From the NCBI RefSeq assembly GCF_041080815.1, contig NZ_CP160205.1:2604001-2668000 (forward strand): a DNA stretch of 64,000 nucleotides, given 5' to 3'. Made by a program: the position numbers and the translations under genes. Shown here piece by piece: positions 9,139-18,301 of the stretch (position 1 is the stretch's first letter; the number at the start of each line of letters is the position of its first letter). The notes beneath the pieces were generated by a model. It was not told the origin of the DNA and searched no databases. It was given only the letters and a program-made list of their open reading frames with translations. The stretch comes from Mucilaginibacter yixingensis (lineage in GTDB: Bacteria > Bacteroidota > Bacteroidia > Sphingobacteriales > Sphingobacteriaceae).

Positions 9139-10319
9139 TAATATTTAAAATATTTAATATAAGTATCCAGGTCTTTATCTCCCCTGCCCGACAGGCAGAT
9201 CACTACGTTATCATCTTTCTTAAACTGCATTTTTTCCAGGTAGGCAAATGCGTGTGCGCTTTCTATCGCCGGGATAATACCCTCTGTTTGCGATAGCAAC
9301 AAACCAGCCTGCAGCGCCTCATCATCGGTAATGCTTACATACTGCGCACGTTTTGCTTTATACAAATGCGCATGCTGCGGACCAATACCTGGGTAGTCCA
9401 GACCGGCTGAGATAGAATATGGCTCAACTACTTGCCCATCCTCTGTCTGCATCAAAATAGTACGACTACCATGCAACACACCTTCTTTACCTAGTGATGT
9501 TGTGGCAGCAGAGTGACCGCTATCCACCCCTTTGCCTGCAGCTTCTACAGCAATCAGTTTTACGGCTTCATCATCAAGAAAATGGTAGAACATACCCATG
9601 GCATTGCTGCCGCCACCTACACAGGCCAGCACATAATCGGGCAGCTCCTTGCCGGTTTGCTCCAGCAACTGATTTTTTGTTTCTTCTGAGATGATAGATT
9701 GGAAACGAGCCACCATTTCAGGATATGGATACGGGCCAACTACCGAGCCGATGATGTAATGCGTATCAACCGGGTTATTGATCCAGTCGCGCATGGCCTC
9801 GTTGGTTGCATCTTTCAGGGTTTTGCTGCCTGATGTAGCTGGTACAACCTTGGCGCCCAGCATCTTCATGCGGGCAACGTTTGGCGCCTGGCGCTGAATA
9901 TCAATCTCGCCCATATACACCACACATTCAATACCTTTCAAGGCACAAACGGTAGCGGTAGCTACGCCGTGCTGACCAGCACCAGTCTCGGCAATAATGC
10001 GTTTTTTGCCAAGGCGTTCGGCTAACAAGATCTGGCCGATAGCGTTGTTGATTTTGTGCGAACCGGTATGGTTCAGATCCTCACGTTTCAGGAAAATGTT
10101 AGCGCCATATTTTTCTGAATACCTTTTGGCATAATACAGCGGCGAAGGCCGGCCCACGTAATCTTTCAGCAAACGATTAAACTCGGCTTTAAAACCTTCA
10201 TCGTTCAGGATGTTTAAATATTGCTGGCGCAGCTCTTCCACATTTGGGTAAAGCATTTCTGGAATGTAGGCTCCGCCAAAATCGCCGTAGTAGCCTTGTT
10301 CGTTAACTCCGTATCTCAT
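9138..10319 (-). CDS. trpB: Tryptophan synthase beta subunit
   Basis: The 393-residue PLP enzyme condenses indole with serine. The PLP lysine lies in the [10 protein letters not shown] motif, the catalytic Glu in [11 protein letters not shown], the phosphate cup in [10 protein letters not shown], and the C-terminal CLSGRGDKD is typical. The length is normal. The start is 2 bp from the trpF stop, so translation is probably coupled. Expression should follow the attenuator in front of trpD. Confidence 0.97.
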   Translation of the reverse strand: MRYGVNEQGYYGDFGGAYIPEMLYPNVEELRQQYLNILNDEGFKAEFNRLLKDYVGRPSPLYYAKRYSEKYGANIFLKREDLNHTGSHKINNAIGQILLAERLGKKRIIAETGAGQHGVATATVCALKGIECVVYMGEIDIQRQAPNVARMKMLGAKVVPATSGSKTLKDATNEAMRDWINNPVDTHYIIGSVVGPYPYPEMVARFQSIISEETKNQLLEQTGKELPDYVLACVGGGSNAMGMFYHFLDDEAVKLIAVEAAGKGVDSGHSAATTSLGKEGVLHGSRTILMQTEDGQVVEPYSISAGLDYPGIGPQHAHLYKAKRAQYVSITDDEALQAGLLLSQTEGIIPAIESAHAFAYLEKMQFKKDDNVVICLSGRGDKDLDTYIKYFKY

Positions 10320-10321
10320 TT

Positions 10322-10942
10322 TTATTCTTGTTTCAGCAGCTCAAAAGCCTGCTTCAATTTTTCTATACTTTTTAGTCCGGGCGCAATTTCAAACCTGCTA
10401 TTCAGGTCTATACCATAAAAGGCCGGGTGGTTGATTTTCTTTACTTCCTCCAGGTTTTCTAAACTCAGGCCGCCACTTAAAAAGAAGGGCACATTCAGTT
10501 TATAATCATTCAGCACATCCCAATTAAAGATCTGCCCAGAACCACCATGTTTAGGTGTTTTGGTATCAAACAGAAAGTAATCAACCTTACCCTCATAAGG
10601 TTTCAGGCGATTGAAATCAAACTGCTCGTCTAACCCAAAGGCTTTCAATACCTGCACCTCCCCTTTCAATCCACCGCAGAACTCCGGGCTTTCATTACCA
10701 TGTAGCTGTACAGCTTCAAACCCGAACTGCTTGACGATGGCACGAATGATATCGGCATTTTCGTTCACAAACACCGCTGTTTTTATGATGTTTGCCGGAA
10801 GATTCTTTAAAGTTTCTTCAGACAAGCGGTATACATACCGCGGCGATTGCGCATACCAGATAAAACCCAGATAGTCAGGTTTCAGCGCAGCTACGGCCTC
10901 AATGTTGCCGTCTTCCCGTAAACCGCAAACTTTAATTTTCAT
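10322..10942 (-). CDS. trpF: Phosphoribosylanthranilate isomerase
   Basis: TrpF converts N-(5-phosphoribosyl)anthranilate to the ribulose-phosphate form. The start [10 protein letters not shown] carries the catalytic Cys, and [15 protein letters not shown]-type residues with the catalytic Asp, plus FFLSGGL and GIDLNSRFE, follow the family pattern. The frame is open to 11017, but ATG at 10942 matches the family and overlaps the trpD stop as TAATG. No trpC gene or domain is present next to it. Confidence 0.93.
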   Translation of the reverse strand: MKIKVCGLREDGNIEAVAALKPDYLGFIWYAQSPRYVYRLSEETLKNLPANIIKTAVFVNENADIIRAIVKQFGFEAVQLHGNESPEFCGGLKGEVQVLKAFGLDEQFDFNRLKPYEGKVDYFLFDTKTPKHGGSGQIFNWDVLNDYKLNVPFFLSGGLSLENLEEVKKINHPAFYGIDLNSRFEIAPGLKSIEKLKQAFELLKQE

Positions 10943-11931
10943 TAGTTGGCTATCAATTTTGTAAAGCTCATCAGTGCGCGTTTGCTCATTAGTGCCTCTT
11001 CTGCATCGTAAAAGCAATCGGCAAAGGTTTTTTCCGGTTTAATGGTGCGAATGGCCAGAGCCGCGTTACACAACACCACGTTGTTTTGCGCGCTGGTACC
11101 ATCGCCATTCAACACACTTTTAAATATCTGTGCAGATTCTGCCACGGTGTGCCCACCGGCAATATCAGCAGGATTAAGTGGCTCAAAACCCAGTTTATCA
11201 ATATTATTGATCTGCTCGCCAGCGGCAGAAAATGTTTTAAAATCGCCGGTGAGTGATACCTCGTCATAGCCATCCAAAGCGTTAACAATGGTATACTTTA
11301 CGTCTGATTTTTGGTAAAGATACGCATACAATCGCGCCAATTCCAGATTATAAACGCCTGCCATCTGATTATTCGGTCTGGCCGGATTTACCAGCGGCCC
11401 CAGCATATTAAAGAAGGTTTTAACCCCCAGCTCGCGGCGGATAGGCGCTACAGTTTTCATAGCCGGATGGAACAGCGGTGCATGCAGGAAGCAGATATTG
11501 GCCTCATCCACATTCCGGCGTAGTGTATCTACATCATTATGAAACTGGTAACCCAGATACTCCATCACATTTGATGAACCACAACCGGATGACACGCCGT
11601 AATTGCCGTGCTTGGTTACTTTATAACCTGCACCCGCTACCACAAAAGACGCCAGGGTTGAGATGTTAAATGTATCTTTACCATCGCCACCCGTACCGCA
11701 AAGATCAATCAGATCATCAGCCTCAATTTTAACCGGCACGCATAGCTCCACCATCGCGTCGCGGAAGCCTTCTAACTCGTCAACCGTAATACTGCGCATG
11801 CAATAGGCCGTCATAAAAGCCGCCATTTGCGAGTTGTTGTATTGGCCCTGCGCAATATTGGTCAGTATCTCTTTTGACTGCGCGTGCGAGAACGTTTTAT
11901 GTTCAAATAAGTGGTTGAGTATTGCTTTCAT
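10942..11931 (-). CDS. trpD: Anthranilate phosphoribosyltransferase
   Basis: TrpD transfers phosphoribose from PRPP to anthranilate. The 329-residue protein has the PRPP-binding DLCGTGGDGKDTFNIST, the KHGNYGVSSGCGSSNVMEYLG loop, and NMLGPLVNPARP. It is the first gene of the cluster and follows the attenuator directly. In most Bacteroidota trpE and trpG precede trpD and trpC lies between trpD and trpF; all three are missing here and must be elsewhere if the pathway is complete. Confidence 0.96.
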   Translation of the reverse strand: MKAILNHLFEHKTFSHAQSKEILTNIAQGQYNNSQMAAFMTAYCMRSITVDELEGFRDAMVELCVPVKIEADDLIDLCGTGGDGKDTFNISTLASFVVAGAGYKVTKHGNYGVSSGCGSSNVMEYLGYQFHNDVDTLRRNVDEANICFLHAPLFHPAMKTVAPIRRELGVKTFFNMLGPLVNPARPNNQMAGVYNLELARLYAYLYQKSDVKYTIVNALDGYDEVSLTGDFKTFSAAGEQINNIDKLGFEPLNPADIAGGHTVAESAQIFKSVLNGDGTSAQNNVVLCNAALAIRTIKPEKTFADCFYDAEEALMSKRALMSFTKLIAN

Positions 11932-11937
11932 AAGAAT

Positions 11938-12062
11938 CAGGATTTAACGAATTTTTAGGATTTACCAGATCTTCCTTTACTCCGCTTACCTATTTTATTA
12001 ATATTCTATGTTTTATAATTCGAACCAGCATCTTATAAATCCTAAAAATTCGTTAAATCCTG
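11938..12062. repeat. Perfect 27-bp inverted repeat upstream of trpD
   Basis: Positions 11938-11964 (starting CAGGATTTAACGAATTTTTA) are the exact reverse complement of 12036-12062. About 71 bp separate the arms. The pair sits between the attenuator hairpin and the trpD start, within the transcribed leader, so it can form a long stem in the mRNA. It shares AATCC-type units with the 9061-9138 repeat. Confidence 0.85.
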
Positions 12063-12066
12063 GTTT

Positions 12067-12131
12067 AAAAAAAAAGGTCGCCTTACGGCAACCCTTTTTT
12101 ATATTTTATATAAACAAACACAGGGATTGCC
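12067..12131 (-). promoter_or_regulatory. trp attenuator: terminator and antiterminator segments
   Basis: On the minus strand GGTTGCC, the tetraloop GTAA and GGCGACC form a 7-bp stem (12076-12093) followed by nine T (12067-12075), an intrinsic terminator. Upstream, GGCAATCCC (12123-12131) can pair with GGGTTGCC (12087-12094) with one bulge and would break the terminator. It begins directly after the leader peptide stop. A ribosome stalled at the Trp codons would be expected to favour antitermination. Confidence 0.85.
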
Positions 12132-12179
12132 TTACGATCTCTCGTTCAGCCACCACCATTTGTTGTTTAATACTGTCAT
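12132..12179 (-). CDS. trpL: trp operon leader peptide with three tandem Trp codons
   Basis: The ORF encodes MTVLNNKWWWLNERS. Three adjacent TGG codons lie at 12150-12158. The stop is one base from the antiterminator segment, and the terminator hairpin and U tract follow about 40 nt later, ahead of trpD. Three consecutive Trp codons in 15 are very unlikely by chance and are the hallmark of trp attenuation. The peptide should control readthrough into trpDFBA according to charged tRNA-Trp supply and needs no function of its own. Confidence 0.88.
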   Translation of the reverse strand: MTVLNNKWWWLNERS

Positions 12180-12194
12180 TTTTTAAATGTGCAG

Positions 12195-12225
12195 CAAATA
12201 TGTAAATTGTTTTTTCCAAAAGCAA
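12195..12225 (-). promoter_or_regulatory. Probable trp promoter
   Basis: On the minus strand a TTG (12223-12225) lies 20 bp upstream of CATATTTG (12195-12202), one mismatch from TAnnTTTG. Transcription would begin a few bases before the leader ATG, leaving a very short 5' end. Confidence 0.5.
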
Positions 12226-12247
12226 GCAGATTAAATAAATTTACGCC

Positions 12248-13207
12248 ATGCCTATCCACAAGCGCAAATTTAACCCCGAAGACGATCTTGGTTTCGGCCA
12301 GCAACCGGTAATGAAAAACCAGCCCTTGCTTAACCGGGATGGTTCCACCAACGTAAAACGGATGGGGCACAGCATTTTTAGTACTACTGACACCTATCAT
12401 GACCTGATTACCATGAGTTGGGGACGTTTTTGGGTAGTGGTACTCAGTGGCTACTTCGTCATCAACATTGCTTTTGCATTTATTTACCTCATAGCCGGCA
12501 TTCAAAACCTTGACGGTGCTGAGGGCAAGAATTTTTTTGAACATTTCTCTAATGCATTCTTTTTTTCGGCTCAAACTATGTCGACCGTGGGTTATGGACA
12601 TATCAGTCCGAAGGGATTGACTACTAACAGTATTGCCGCGCTGGAGTCTATGCTCGGCTTACTTTGTTTTGCCTTAGCTACCGGCCTGCTTTACGGGCGT
12701 TTTTCGCGACCGTCGGCCAAGTTAGTTTACAGCAAGAATATACTGATTGCCCCTTACCGTGAACATAGCCGGGGCATTATGTTCAGACTGGCCAATAAGC
12801 GAAAGAATTTATTGATAGATCTGGTTGTCGAGGTGATTTTCTCCTACAACGAAATGGTTAACGGAAAGCCCATCCGCCGGTTTATTCCTCTGGAGTTGGA
12901 ACGCCGCCACGTGAGCCTGCTGACCATGAGCTGGACCATCGTTCATCCGCTGGATGATGCCAGTCCGCTGCGCGACCTAACGCATGATGAGTTTATTAAA
13001 AGCGAAGCCAGTTTCAGCATCCTGCTCAAAGCGTTTGACGATACTTTCTCGCAAACGGTCCATTCACGCGCCGCCTATATGCCTAATGATATTGTTTGGG
13101 ATGCCCGGTTTAAGCCAGCTTTTGACCGCGACGATGAGGGCAGAATTATTCTGGACTTAGGGAAGATTCATGATTATGAAGAACATACCCTTCCGAGCTT
13201 TAAATAA
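12248..13207 (+). CDS. KirBac-type inward-rectifier potassium channel
   Basis: The 319-residue protein has two membrane helices (about 60-84 and 130-152) around a pore loop with the selectivity filter TVGYG at 113-117. The C-terminal cytoplasmic immunoglobulin-like domain (about 165-300) shows family segments such as RLANKRKNLLIDL and the LTMSWTIVHPLDDASPL stretch. It should form a tetrameric potassium channel gated by its cytoplasmic domain and lipids. It is divergent from the trp leader and shares that intergenic region. Length and organisation are normal for KirBac. Confidence 0.93.
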   Translation: MPIHKRKFNPEDDLGFGQQPVMKNQPLLNRDGSTNVKRMGHSIFSTTDTYHDLITMSWGRFWVVVLSGYFVINIAFAFIYLIAGIQNLDGAEGKNFFEHFSNAFFFSAQTMSTVGYGHISPKGLTTNSIAALESMLGLLCFALATGLLYGRFSRPSAKLVYSKNILIAPYREHSRGIMFRLANKRKNLLIDLVVEVIFSYNEMVNGKPIRRFIPLELERRHVSLLTMSWTIVHPLDDASPLRDLTHDEFIKSEASFSILLKAFDDTFSQTVHSRAAYMPNDIVWDARFKPAFDRDDEGRIILDLGKIHDYEEHTLPSFK

Positions 13208-13213
13208 TAGCCA

Positions 13214-13291
13214 TGTCATGCTGAGCTTGTCGAAGCACTAACAAACTATTTGTGGGCCATCGCGCGCCCTTCGACGATGCTCAGGATGACA
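13214..13291. repeat. Imperfect palindromic intergenic repeat
   Basis: TGTCATGCTGAGCTTGTCG starts the left arm, and the right arm ends ...GATGCTCAGGATGACA. Both arms carry the GTCGAAG/CTTCGAC pair. The element lies between convergent genes. Confidence 0.65.
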
Positions 13292-13316
13292 CCCTACGCT
13301 TCTTTCAAATGGACGA

Positions 13317-14135
13317 TTACTTCAGCAAGGGATCTTTCTCTTTAGCAAAAACGTTATAAACCAGCTTATCCAGCACCGCAGGAATAAACTTGCTCAGCGC
13401 TACGGTAAGTTTGCCCTGGCCGGTCATGATGAGGGTGCGTGAGCGATTCTCTACGCCGTATACAATGCGTTTTGCAACCTCTTCGGCAGTCATCATTTTT
13501 TCTTCTTCCATGCTGCTTTCACCTTGCTGATTGCCGCTTTTGTTAAGCGCTGTGTTACGGATATTGGACGCAGTAAAACCAGGACAAGCCGTCATCACAT
13601 GTACGCCGGTTTTGAGGTTTTCTACGCGTAGAGAGTCAAGGAAACCATTCATGGCAAATTTTGAGGCCGAGTAACCGGTGCGGCCCGGCAGGCCTTTATA
13701 ACCGGCGATGGACGATACGCCCACAATACTGCCTTTATTTTTCAGAATCTCTGGATAAGCATGTTTAGTGCAATACACCATGCCCCAAAAATTCACATCC
13801 ATGAGTGTTTTTAGAACGTTTAGATCTAAATCTTTATTAAATAATGCGCGCATGCTTATGCCGGCGTTGTTCACCAGCACATCAATGCGTCCAAAAGTTG
13901 CTACAGCTTGTTTAATTAAAGCTACACAGTCGTCCTCTTTACTCACATCGCACTGTACAGCAAGCGCCTTAACACCGTGCTGCTTTTCTAGCTGTTCGGT
14001 CAGCTCGCAAAGGGTTACGTACTGACGTGCTCCCAATACTACCGAGGCACCGCGCGATGCAAATTCAAAGGCTAAAGCTTTACCAATGCCCGATGAGGCG
14101 CCGGTAATGACAACAATCTTGTTATTCAATTTCAT
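13317..14135 (-). CDS. Short-chain dehydrogenase/reductase
   Basis: The 272-residue Rossmann enzyme has the cofactor motif TGASSGIGKA (residues 11-20), NNAG near 88, the catalytic Ser in VSSIAG and the YSASK Tyr/Lys pair. The C-terminal extension after 195 resembles DltE/YqjQ-like SDRs. The substrate is not predictable. Its start overlaps the glycosyltransferase end by 14 bp, so the two are co-translated. Confidence 0.9.
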   Translation of the reverse strand: MKLNNKIVVITGASSGIGKALAFEFASRGASVVLGARQYVTLCELTEQLEKQHGVKALAVQCDVSKEDDCVALIKQAVATFGRIDVLVNNAGISMRALFNKDLDLNVLKTLMDVNFWGMVYCTKHAYPEILKNKGSIVGVSSIAGYKGLPGRTGYSASKFAMNGFLDSLRVENLKTGVHVMTACPGFTASNIRNTALNKSGNQQGESSMEEEKMMTAEEVAKRIVYGVENRSRTLIMTGQGKLTVALSKFIPAVLDKLVYNVFAKEKDPLLK

Positions 14136-14961
14136 AAAGAGACGGGTAAGGCTGCTCCAGTCCTTTTAATTTGATGCTGAGCTTGGGCGCCTTAAACATA
14201 TATTTACCGGCGAAGATAAACATCGCCCCGTAATAATGCCTGATGTAGGCCCAGCTATATTTACGGATGCTCTGCTCTTTAAAATGTATAATATATGTTT
14301 TGGGGAAGTAGTAATTCTTATACCCTGCCTGGCGGATACGACATGACAGATCAATATCTGCCCCGTAAATAAAGAAACGCTCATCAAGGTAACCGGTAAT
14401 TTTTAATACCGATCTGCGCAGCAGCATAAAGGTACCGCTCAGAATGTCAACCTCGGTTGTTTCAAACTCATCTGTCCAATAAGTGTGGTTTCTGTCATAT
14501 AAACGCGATTTTGACAACATACGGTACAAACCGGTCAGCTTGAAGAAGGTTGTCCAGTGCTGCGGCAAACCTCGTTTTGATTCAGGCTGAAAATCACCGC
14601 GCGGGCTAATCATCCGTACCCCAACACCGCCTGCATCTTCATGATGCTCCATAAACTCTATGGATTTGCAAAGCGTATCTTTCTTGGTGATGGTATCCGG
14701 ATCAAGCAGCAACACATACTCTCCCTTTGCTTTAGCCAAACCCTGGTTGCTGGCTTTAGCAAAGCCCACGTTCTTAGTATTGGCAATAACAATCACATCG
14801 GGATGATCACGCTCAATCATCTTTACCGAGCGATCTTCCGATGCATTATCTACCACAATAATTTCATGATCTATACCCACACAGGCAGACTTTACTGAGT
14901 TCACTGCCTGACGCAGCAATACGCACACGTTGTAATTTACAATGATGACAGACAGTTTCAT
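14122..14961 (-). CDS. Family 2 glycosyltransferase
   Basis: The 279-residue protein has a GT-A fold with LSVIIVNYNV at the N-terminus, EIIVVDNASED, VLLLDPDT as the DxD-type metal site, and the LDERFFIYGADIDLSCRIRQ acceptor segment typical of rhamnosyltransferase-like GT2 proteins. It probably acts on cell-surface glycans. It is the upstream partner of the overlapping SDR gene. Confidence 0.9.
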   Translation of the reverse strand: MKLSVIIVNYNVCVLLRQAVNSVKSACVGIDHEIIVVDNASEDRSVKMIERDHPDVIVIANTKNVGFAKASNQGLAKAKGEYVLLLDPDTITKKDTLCKSIEFMEHHEDAGGVGVRMISPRGDFQPESKRGLPQHWTTFFKLTGLYRMLSKSRLYDRNHTYWTDEFETTEVDILSGTFMLLRRSVLKITGYLDERFFIYGADIDLSCRIRQAGYKNYYFPKTYIIHFKEQSIRKYSWAYIRHYYGAMFIFAGKYMFKAPKLSIKLKGLEQPYPSLYEIE

Positions 14962-15103
14962 GCAGGCGGATGTTTAGTTGGTGAATGTTTAAGTTGATAA
15001 CGTGCAGTAACAACACAATGCTACACTTAGACTGAGATTTATACCAAAGGTTATGCCACGGATAAATTTTTTTTTCACCGGCAAATTTGCCATAATAACT
15101 GGC

Positions 15104-15721
15104 TTACCTGGACAGCGTACCCTCATAAGGTACACGCGTGGCAATAGAGCGCCCCAAGGTAATCTCATCCACATACTCTAACTCGCCGCCAAAGGAAATG
15201 CCGCGGGCGATGGTGGTAATAGTAATTGGTTGATCTTTCAAACGTTTATGCAGGTAGAAAATAGTGGTATCTCCCTCCATAGTAGCGCTCAGGGCGAAAA
15301 GTACTTCCCGCACTTCGCCTGTTTTTACGCGCTCTACTAATGAGTCTACAGAAAGATCGGCCGGACCAATGCCATCCATCGGCGAGATCAATCCGCCCAA
15401 CACATGGTAAACGCCGTTGTACTGACTGGTATTTTCAATAGCCATTACATCGCGGGTGTCTTCTACCACGCAGATCAGGCCTTTATCGCGCTTGTGCGAT
15501 GCGCAGATCTCGCACACCTGGCTATCAGATATATTGTGGCAAACGCTGCAATGCTGTATCTCATTACGCAGCTTGGTAATAGCTGCGCCAAAACGCTCCA
15601 CATCGGCCTTATCCTGATTAAGCAGGTGTAATACCAAACGTAAAGCAGTTTTTTGTCCTACCCCGGGCAACCTCGAAAACTCGGTTACCGCATTCTCCAG
15701 CAGCTTTGATGAAAAGTTCAT
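15104..15721 (-). CDS. recR: Recombination protein RecR
   Basis: The 205-residue protein works with RecO and RecF in loading RecA at gaps. It has an N-terminal helix-hairpin-helix (LPGVGQKTALRL), a zinc finger with Cys in CSVCHNISDSQVCEIC, and a toprim domain (LICVVEDTRDVMAIE, then HVLGGLISPMDGIGP). The length is normal. A short minus frame over its C-terminal end (14989-15174) is a shadow. Confidence 0.96.
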   Translation of the reverse strand: MNFSSKLLENAVTEFSRLPGVGQKTALRLVLHLLNQDKADVERFGAAITKLRNEIQHCSVCHNISDSQVCEICASHKRDKGLICVVEDTRDVMAIENTSQYNGVYHVLGGLISPMDGIGPADLSVDSLVERVKTGEVREVLFALSATMEGDTTIFYLHKRLKDQPITITTIARGISFGGELEYVDEITLGRSIATRVPYEGTLSR

Positions 15722-15749
15722 TGTACGAAGATAGTGAGAAAGTCGGGGT

Positions 15750-15850
15750 ATTTAATCACGGAGGATACGAGTTATTGCACAGAGATCGCAGAGATTTACT
15801 TCTAAATCTCGTTGCCTCTGCGAAACTCTTTGCGCCCTCCGTGGTTAAAT
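15750..15850. repeat. Imperfect palindromic intergenic repeat
   Basis: ATTTAATCACGGAGGATACG at the left is mirrored by ...GCGCCCTCCGTGGTTAAAT at the right. The inner parts GCAGAG and CTCTGC also pair. It separates divergent recR and the symporter gene, so promoters must lie beside or within it. Confidence 0.65.
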
Positions 15851-15883
15851 AAAATATTTTAAATTGCCGAAAAATAAACGCCT

Positions 15884-17365
15884 ATGCCTCCCGGTATTCT
15901 ATTGTCCTTCATCATTGGTTACTTTTTGGTGCTCATCATTATCTCATGGCTTACCTCGCGCAAGTCGTCTGATAACGATACGTTCTTTGTGGCCAACCGT
16001 AATTCTAAATGGTACCTGGTGGCCTTCGGAATGATTGGCACGGCTTTGAGCGGCGTTACCTTCATATCTGTACCGGGCAAGGTAAATACAGATAGTTTTG
16101 CCTACTTCCAGTTTATCCTGGGCAATGCCGCTGGCTTTATCATTATTGCAACGGTGCTATTGCCGTTATACTACCGCATGAAGCTGACTTCTATTTACAG
16201 CTATATTGAACACGCGCTGGGCACCTGGAGTTACAAAACAGCAGCAGCTATATTTTTAGTGAGCCGCACCATCGGGTCATCCTTTAGATTGTACCTGGTT
16301 GTTATTGTTTTACAACGATTTATATTTGATAGCTATCATATTCCTTTTGCTGTAACGGTTATTATTTGTCTGGCATTGATCTGGTCGTATACCTTCAAAG
16401 GCGGGCTGAAAACCATTATTATTACCGATAGCTTGCAGACGTTTTTTCTGGTTAGTTCAGTGTTCCTTTCTATCTTTTTCATTTGCCGCAGCCTCCATAT
16501 GAGCATCTTTGAGGCGGCCGATGCCATTAAGAACAGCAGCTATTCCAAGATCTTCTTCTTCACTGATTTTATGAGCAGCAAGCTGCATTTTACCAAGGAG
16601 TTTCTGGGCGGCTTGTTTATTACCGTGGGTATGACTGGGCTTGATCAGGATTTGATGCAGAAGAACCTGAGCTTGAGCAACATTAAAGAGGCACAGAAAA
16701 ACATGTTCAGCTTTACGGGTGTGTTTGTGGTGATTAATATCTTCTTCCTTAGCGTGGGCGCCTTGCTTTACCTGTATGCCGCCAAGTACGGCATTAAGGT
16801 TGATAAGAGCGATTACCTCTACCCTACCATCGCCCTTAATTACCTGGGCACGGTGCCGGCCATTGTATTTATGCTGGGCTTAACAGCTGCTACCTTTGCT
16901 ACGACGGATTCTGCGCTGACAGCCTTGACCACCTCCTTCTGCGTTGATTTTTTAGGTTTCAACAAAAAGCAAGACATCAACAGCAAAAAAATGGTGAATA
17001 CGCGCCATTACGTACACATTGCCTTTTCCGGACTGATGCTTTTGACCATTATACTCTTCAATGCCGTTAACAATGATGCTGTAGTTGGCGCTATCTTCAC
17101 GGTGGCCTCTTACACCTACGGGCCGCTGCTGGGCTTGTATAGCTTTGGGTTGTTTGTAAAATCGCGGCAGGTGAATGATAAACTGACGCCCGTGGTTTGC
17201 GTGGCAGCCCCGGCTATCTGTTATTTTCTTAACCTGCACTCGGCCACGCTTTTGGGTGGATATACCTTTAGTAATGAGATCATTATTATCAACGGATTAA
17301 TCACCTTCATTGGGCTGTTATTGTTCTCAAAACCATCTCGCCGGGAGCAACTGGCCAAAGCATAA
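15884..17365 (+). CDS. Sodium:solute symporter family protein
   Basis: This 493-residue transporter has about 13 membrane segments and SSS signatures: the early GTALSGVTFISVPGKV, then FITVGMTGLDQDLMQKNLS, and TFATTDSALTALTTSF, which carries the Na2-site Ser/Thr residues. It imports an unidentified organic solute with sodium. It ends with a short soluble tail. It stands alone, followed after about 150 bp by the LOG-family gene. Confidence 0.92.
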   Translation: MPPGILLSFIIGYFLVLIIISWLTSRKSSDNDTFFVANRNSKWYLVAFGMIGTALSGVTFISVPGKVNTDSFAYFQFILGNAAGFIIIATVLLPLYYRMKLTSIYSYIEHALGTWSYKTAAAIFLVSRTIGSSFRLYLVVIVLQRFIFDSYHIPFAVTVIICLALIWSYTFKGGLKTIIITDSLQTFFLVSSVFLSIFFICRSLHMSIFEAADAIKNSSYSKIFFFTDFMSSKLHFTKEFLGGLFITVGMTGLDQDLMQKNLSLSNIKEAQKNMFSFTGVFVVINIFFLSVGALLYLYAAKYGIKVDKSDYLYPTIALNYLGTVPAIVFMLGLTAATFATTDSALTALTTSFCVDFLGFNKKQDINSKKMVNTRHYVHIAFSGLMLLTIILFNAVNNDAVVGAIFTVASYTYGPLLGLYSFGLFVKSRQVNDKLTPVVCVAAPAICYFLNLHSATLLGGYTFSNEIIIINGLITFIGLLLFSKPSRREQLAKA

Positions 17366-17521
17366 AATATTTAACAGACAATAAACTTAATTTTTCTGCA
17401 GAATTTATATTTTGCCAACGTCCCGGATTATTTTGCGCTCCGGGCATCATTTTAAACAAACAAAGAAACATCTTCCCGGCGTTCGGCTTTTCGTACCGTC
17501 GGACTAAACAAAACAAACTAT

Positions 17522-18229
17522 ATGACTGGCGATGAAAAAATAAGACGTGCGTTTGAGAATAAAGACTGGCAAGAAATTAAGGTGTCAGACTCGTGGCAGA
17601 TATTTAAAATTATGGCCGAATTTGTAGACGGCTTTGAAAAATTGGCCAAAATTGGTCCCTGCGTTTCTGTATTCGGTTCTGCACGTACGCATAACGATAA
17701 CCCCTACTACAAACTTTCTGAAGAGTGTGGCCGATTGCTTACCGAGCACGGTTACGGTGTAATTTCCGGCGGTGGCCCAGGTATAATGGAGGCGGCCAAC
17801 AAAGGTGCCTATGAGGCCGGCGGTAAATCTGTTGGTCTGAATATCGAGCTGCCCTTTGAGCAGTTCCACAACAAATACATCGATCGTGACAAATTGCTGG
17901 AGTTTGACTATTTCTTTGTGCGCAAGGTAATGTTTATGAAATACTCTCAGGGCTTCATCGTTCTGCCCGGTGGTTTCGGTACCATGGATGAATCTTTCGA
18001 GGCAATTACCCTTATTCAAACCGGCAAAATCGCCCGCTTCCCTATTGTATTTGTGGGTATTGATTACTGGAAAGGCCTGTTTGATTGGGTGGAAGAGAAA
18101 ATGCTGCAACAAGAGCACAACATTAGTCCGGATGATTTGAACCTGTACCGTGTGGTTGATACTGCCGAAGACGCCGTGGCCCACATCTTCAAGTTCTACG
18201 ACAAGTATGTATTGAAACCAAACTTTTAA
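17522..18229 (+). CDS. TIGR00730/LOG-family Rossmann protein
   Basis: The 235-residue protein has the family motif PGGFGTMDE with its conserved Glu, the N-terminal VSVFGSART, and GGGPGIMEAANKGA. Family members include LOG phosphoribohydrolases that free cytokinin bases from nucleotide monophosphates and PpnN-like nucleotide nucleosidases. The exact substrate here is uncertain. It is followed by a strong terminator. Confidence 0.9.
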   Translation: MTGDEKIRRAFENKDWQEIKVSDSWQIFKIMAEFVDGFEKLAKIGPCVSVFGSARTHNDNPYYKLSEECGRLLTEHGYGVISGGGPGIMEAANKGAYEAGGKSVGLNIELPFEQFHNKYIDRDKLLEFDYFFVRKVMFMKYSQGFIVLPGGFGTMDESFEAITLIQTGKIARFPIVFVGIDYWKGLFDWVEEKMLQQEHNISPDDLNLYRVVDTAEDAVAHIFKFYDKYVLKPNF

Positions 18230-18251
18230 CGCTGGTTTCGTTATAAAACAG

Positions 18252-18283
18252 AAAGGCCCGGGAAACTTCCCGGGCCTTTTCGT
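18252..18283 (+). terminator. Strong intrinsic terminator
   Basis: AAAGGCCCGGGAA (18252-18264) and TTCCCGGGCCTTT (18267-18279) form a 13-bp perfect inverted repeat followed by T. It sits between the convergent LOG and thioredoxin-like genes and can serve both. Confidence 0.9.
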
Positions 18284-18301
18284 TTTTAATAAGCAAAAAC
18301 T

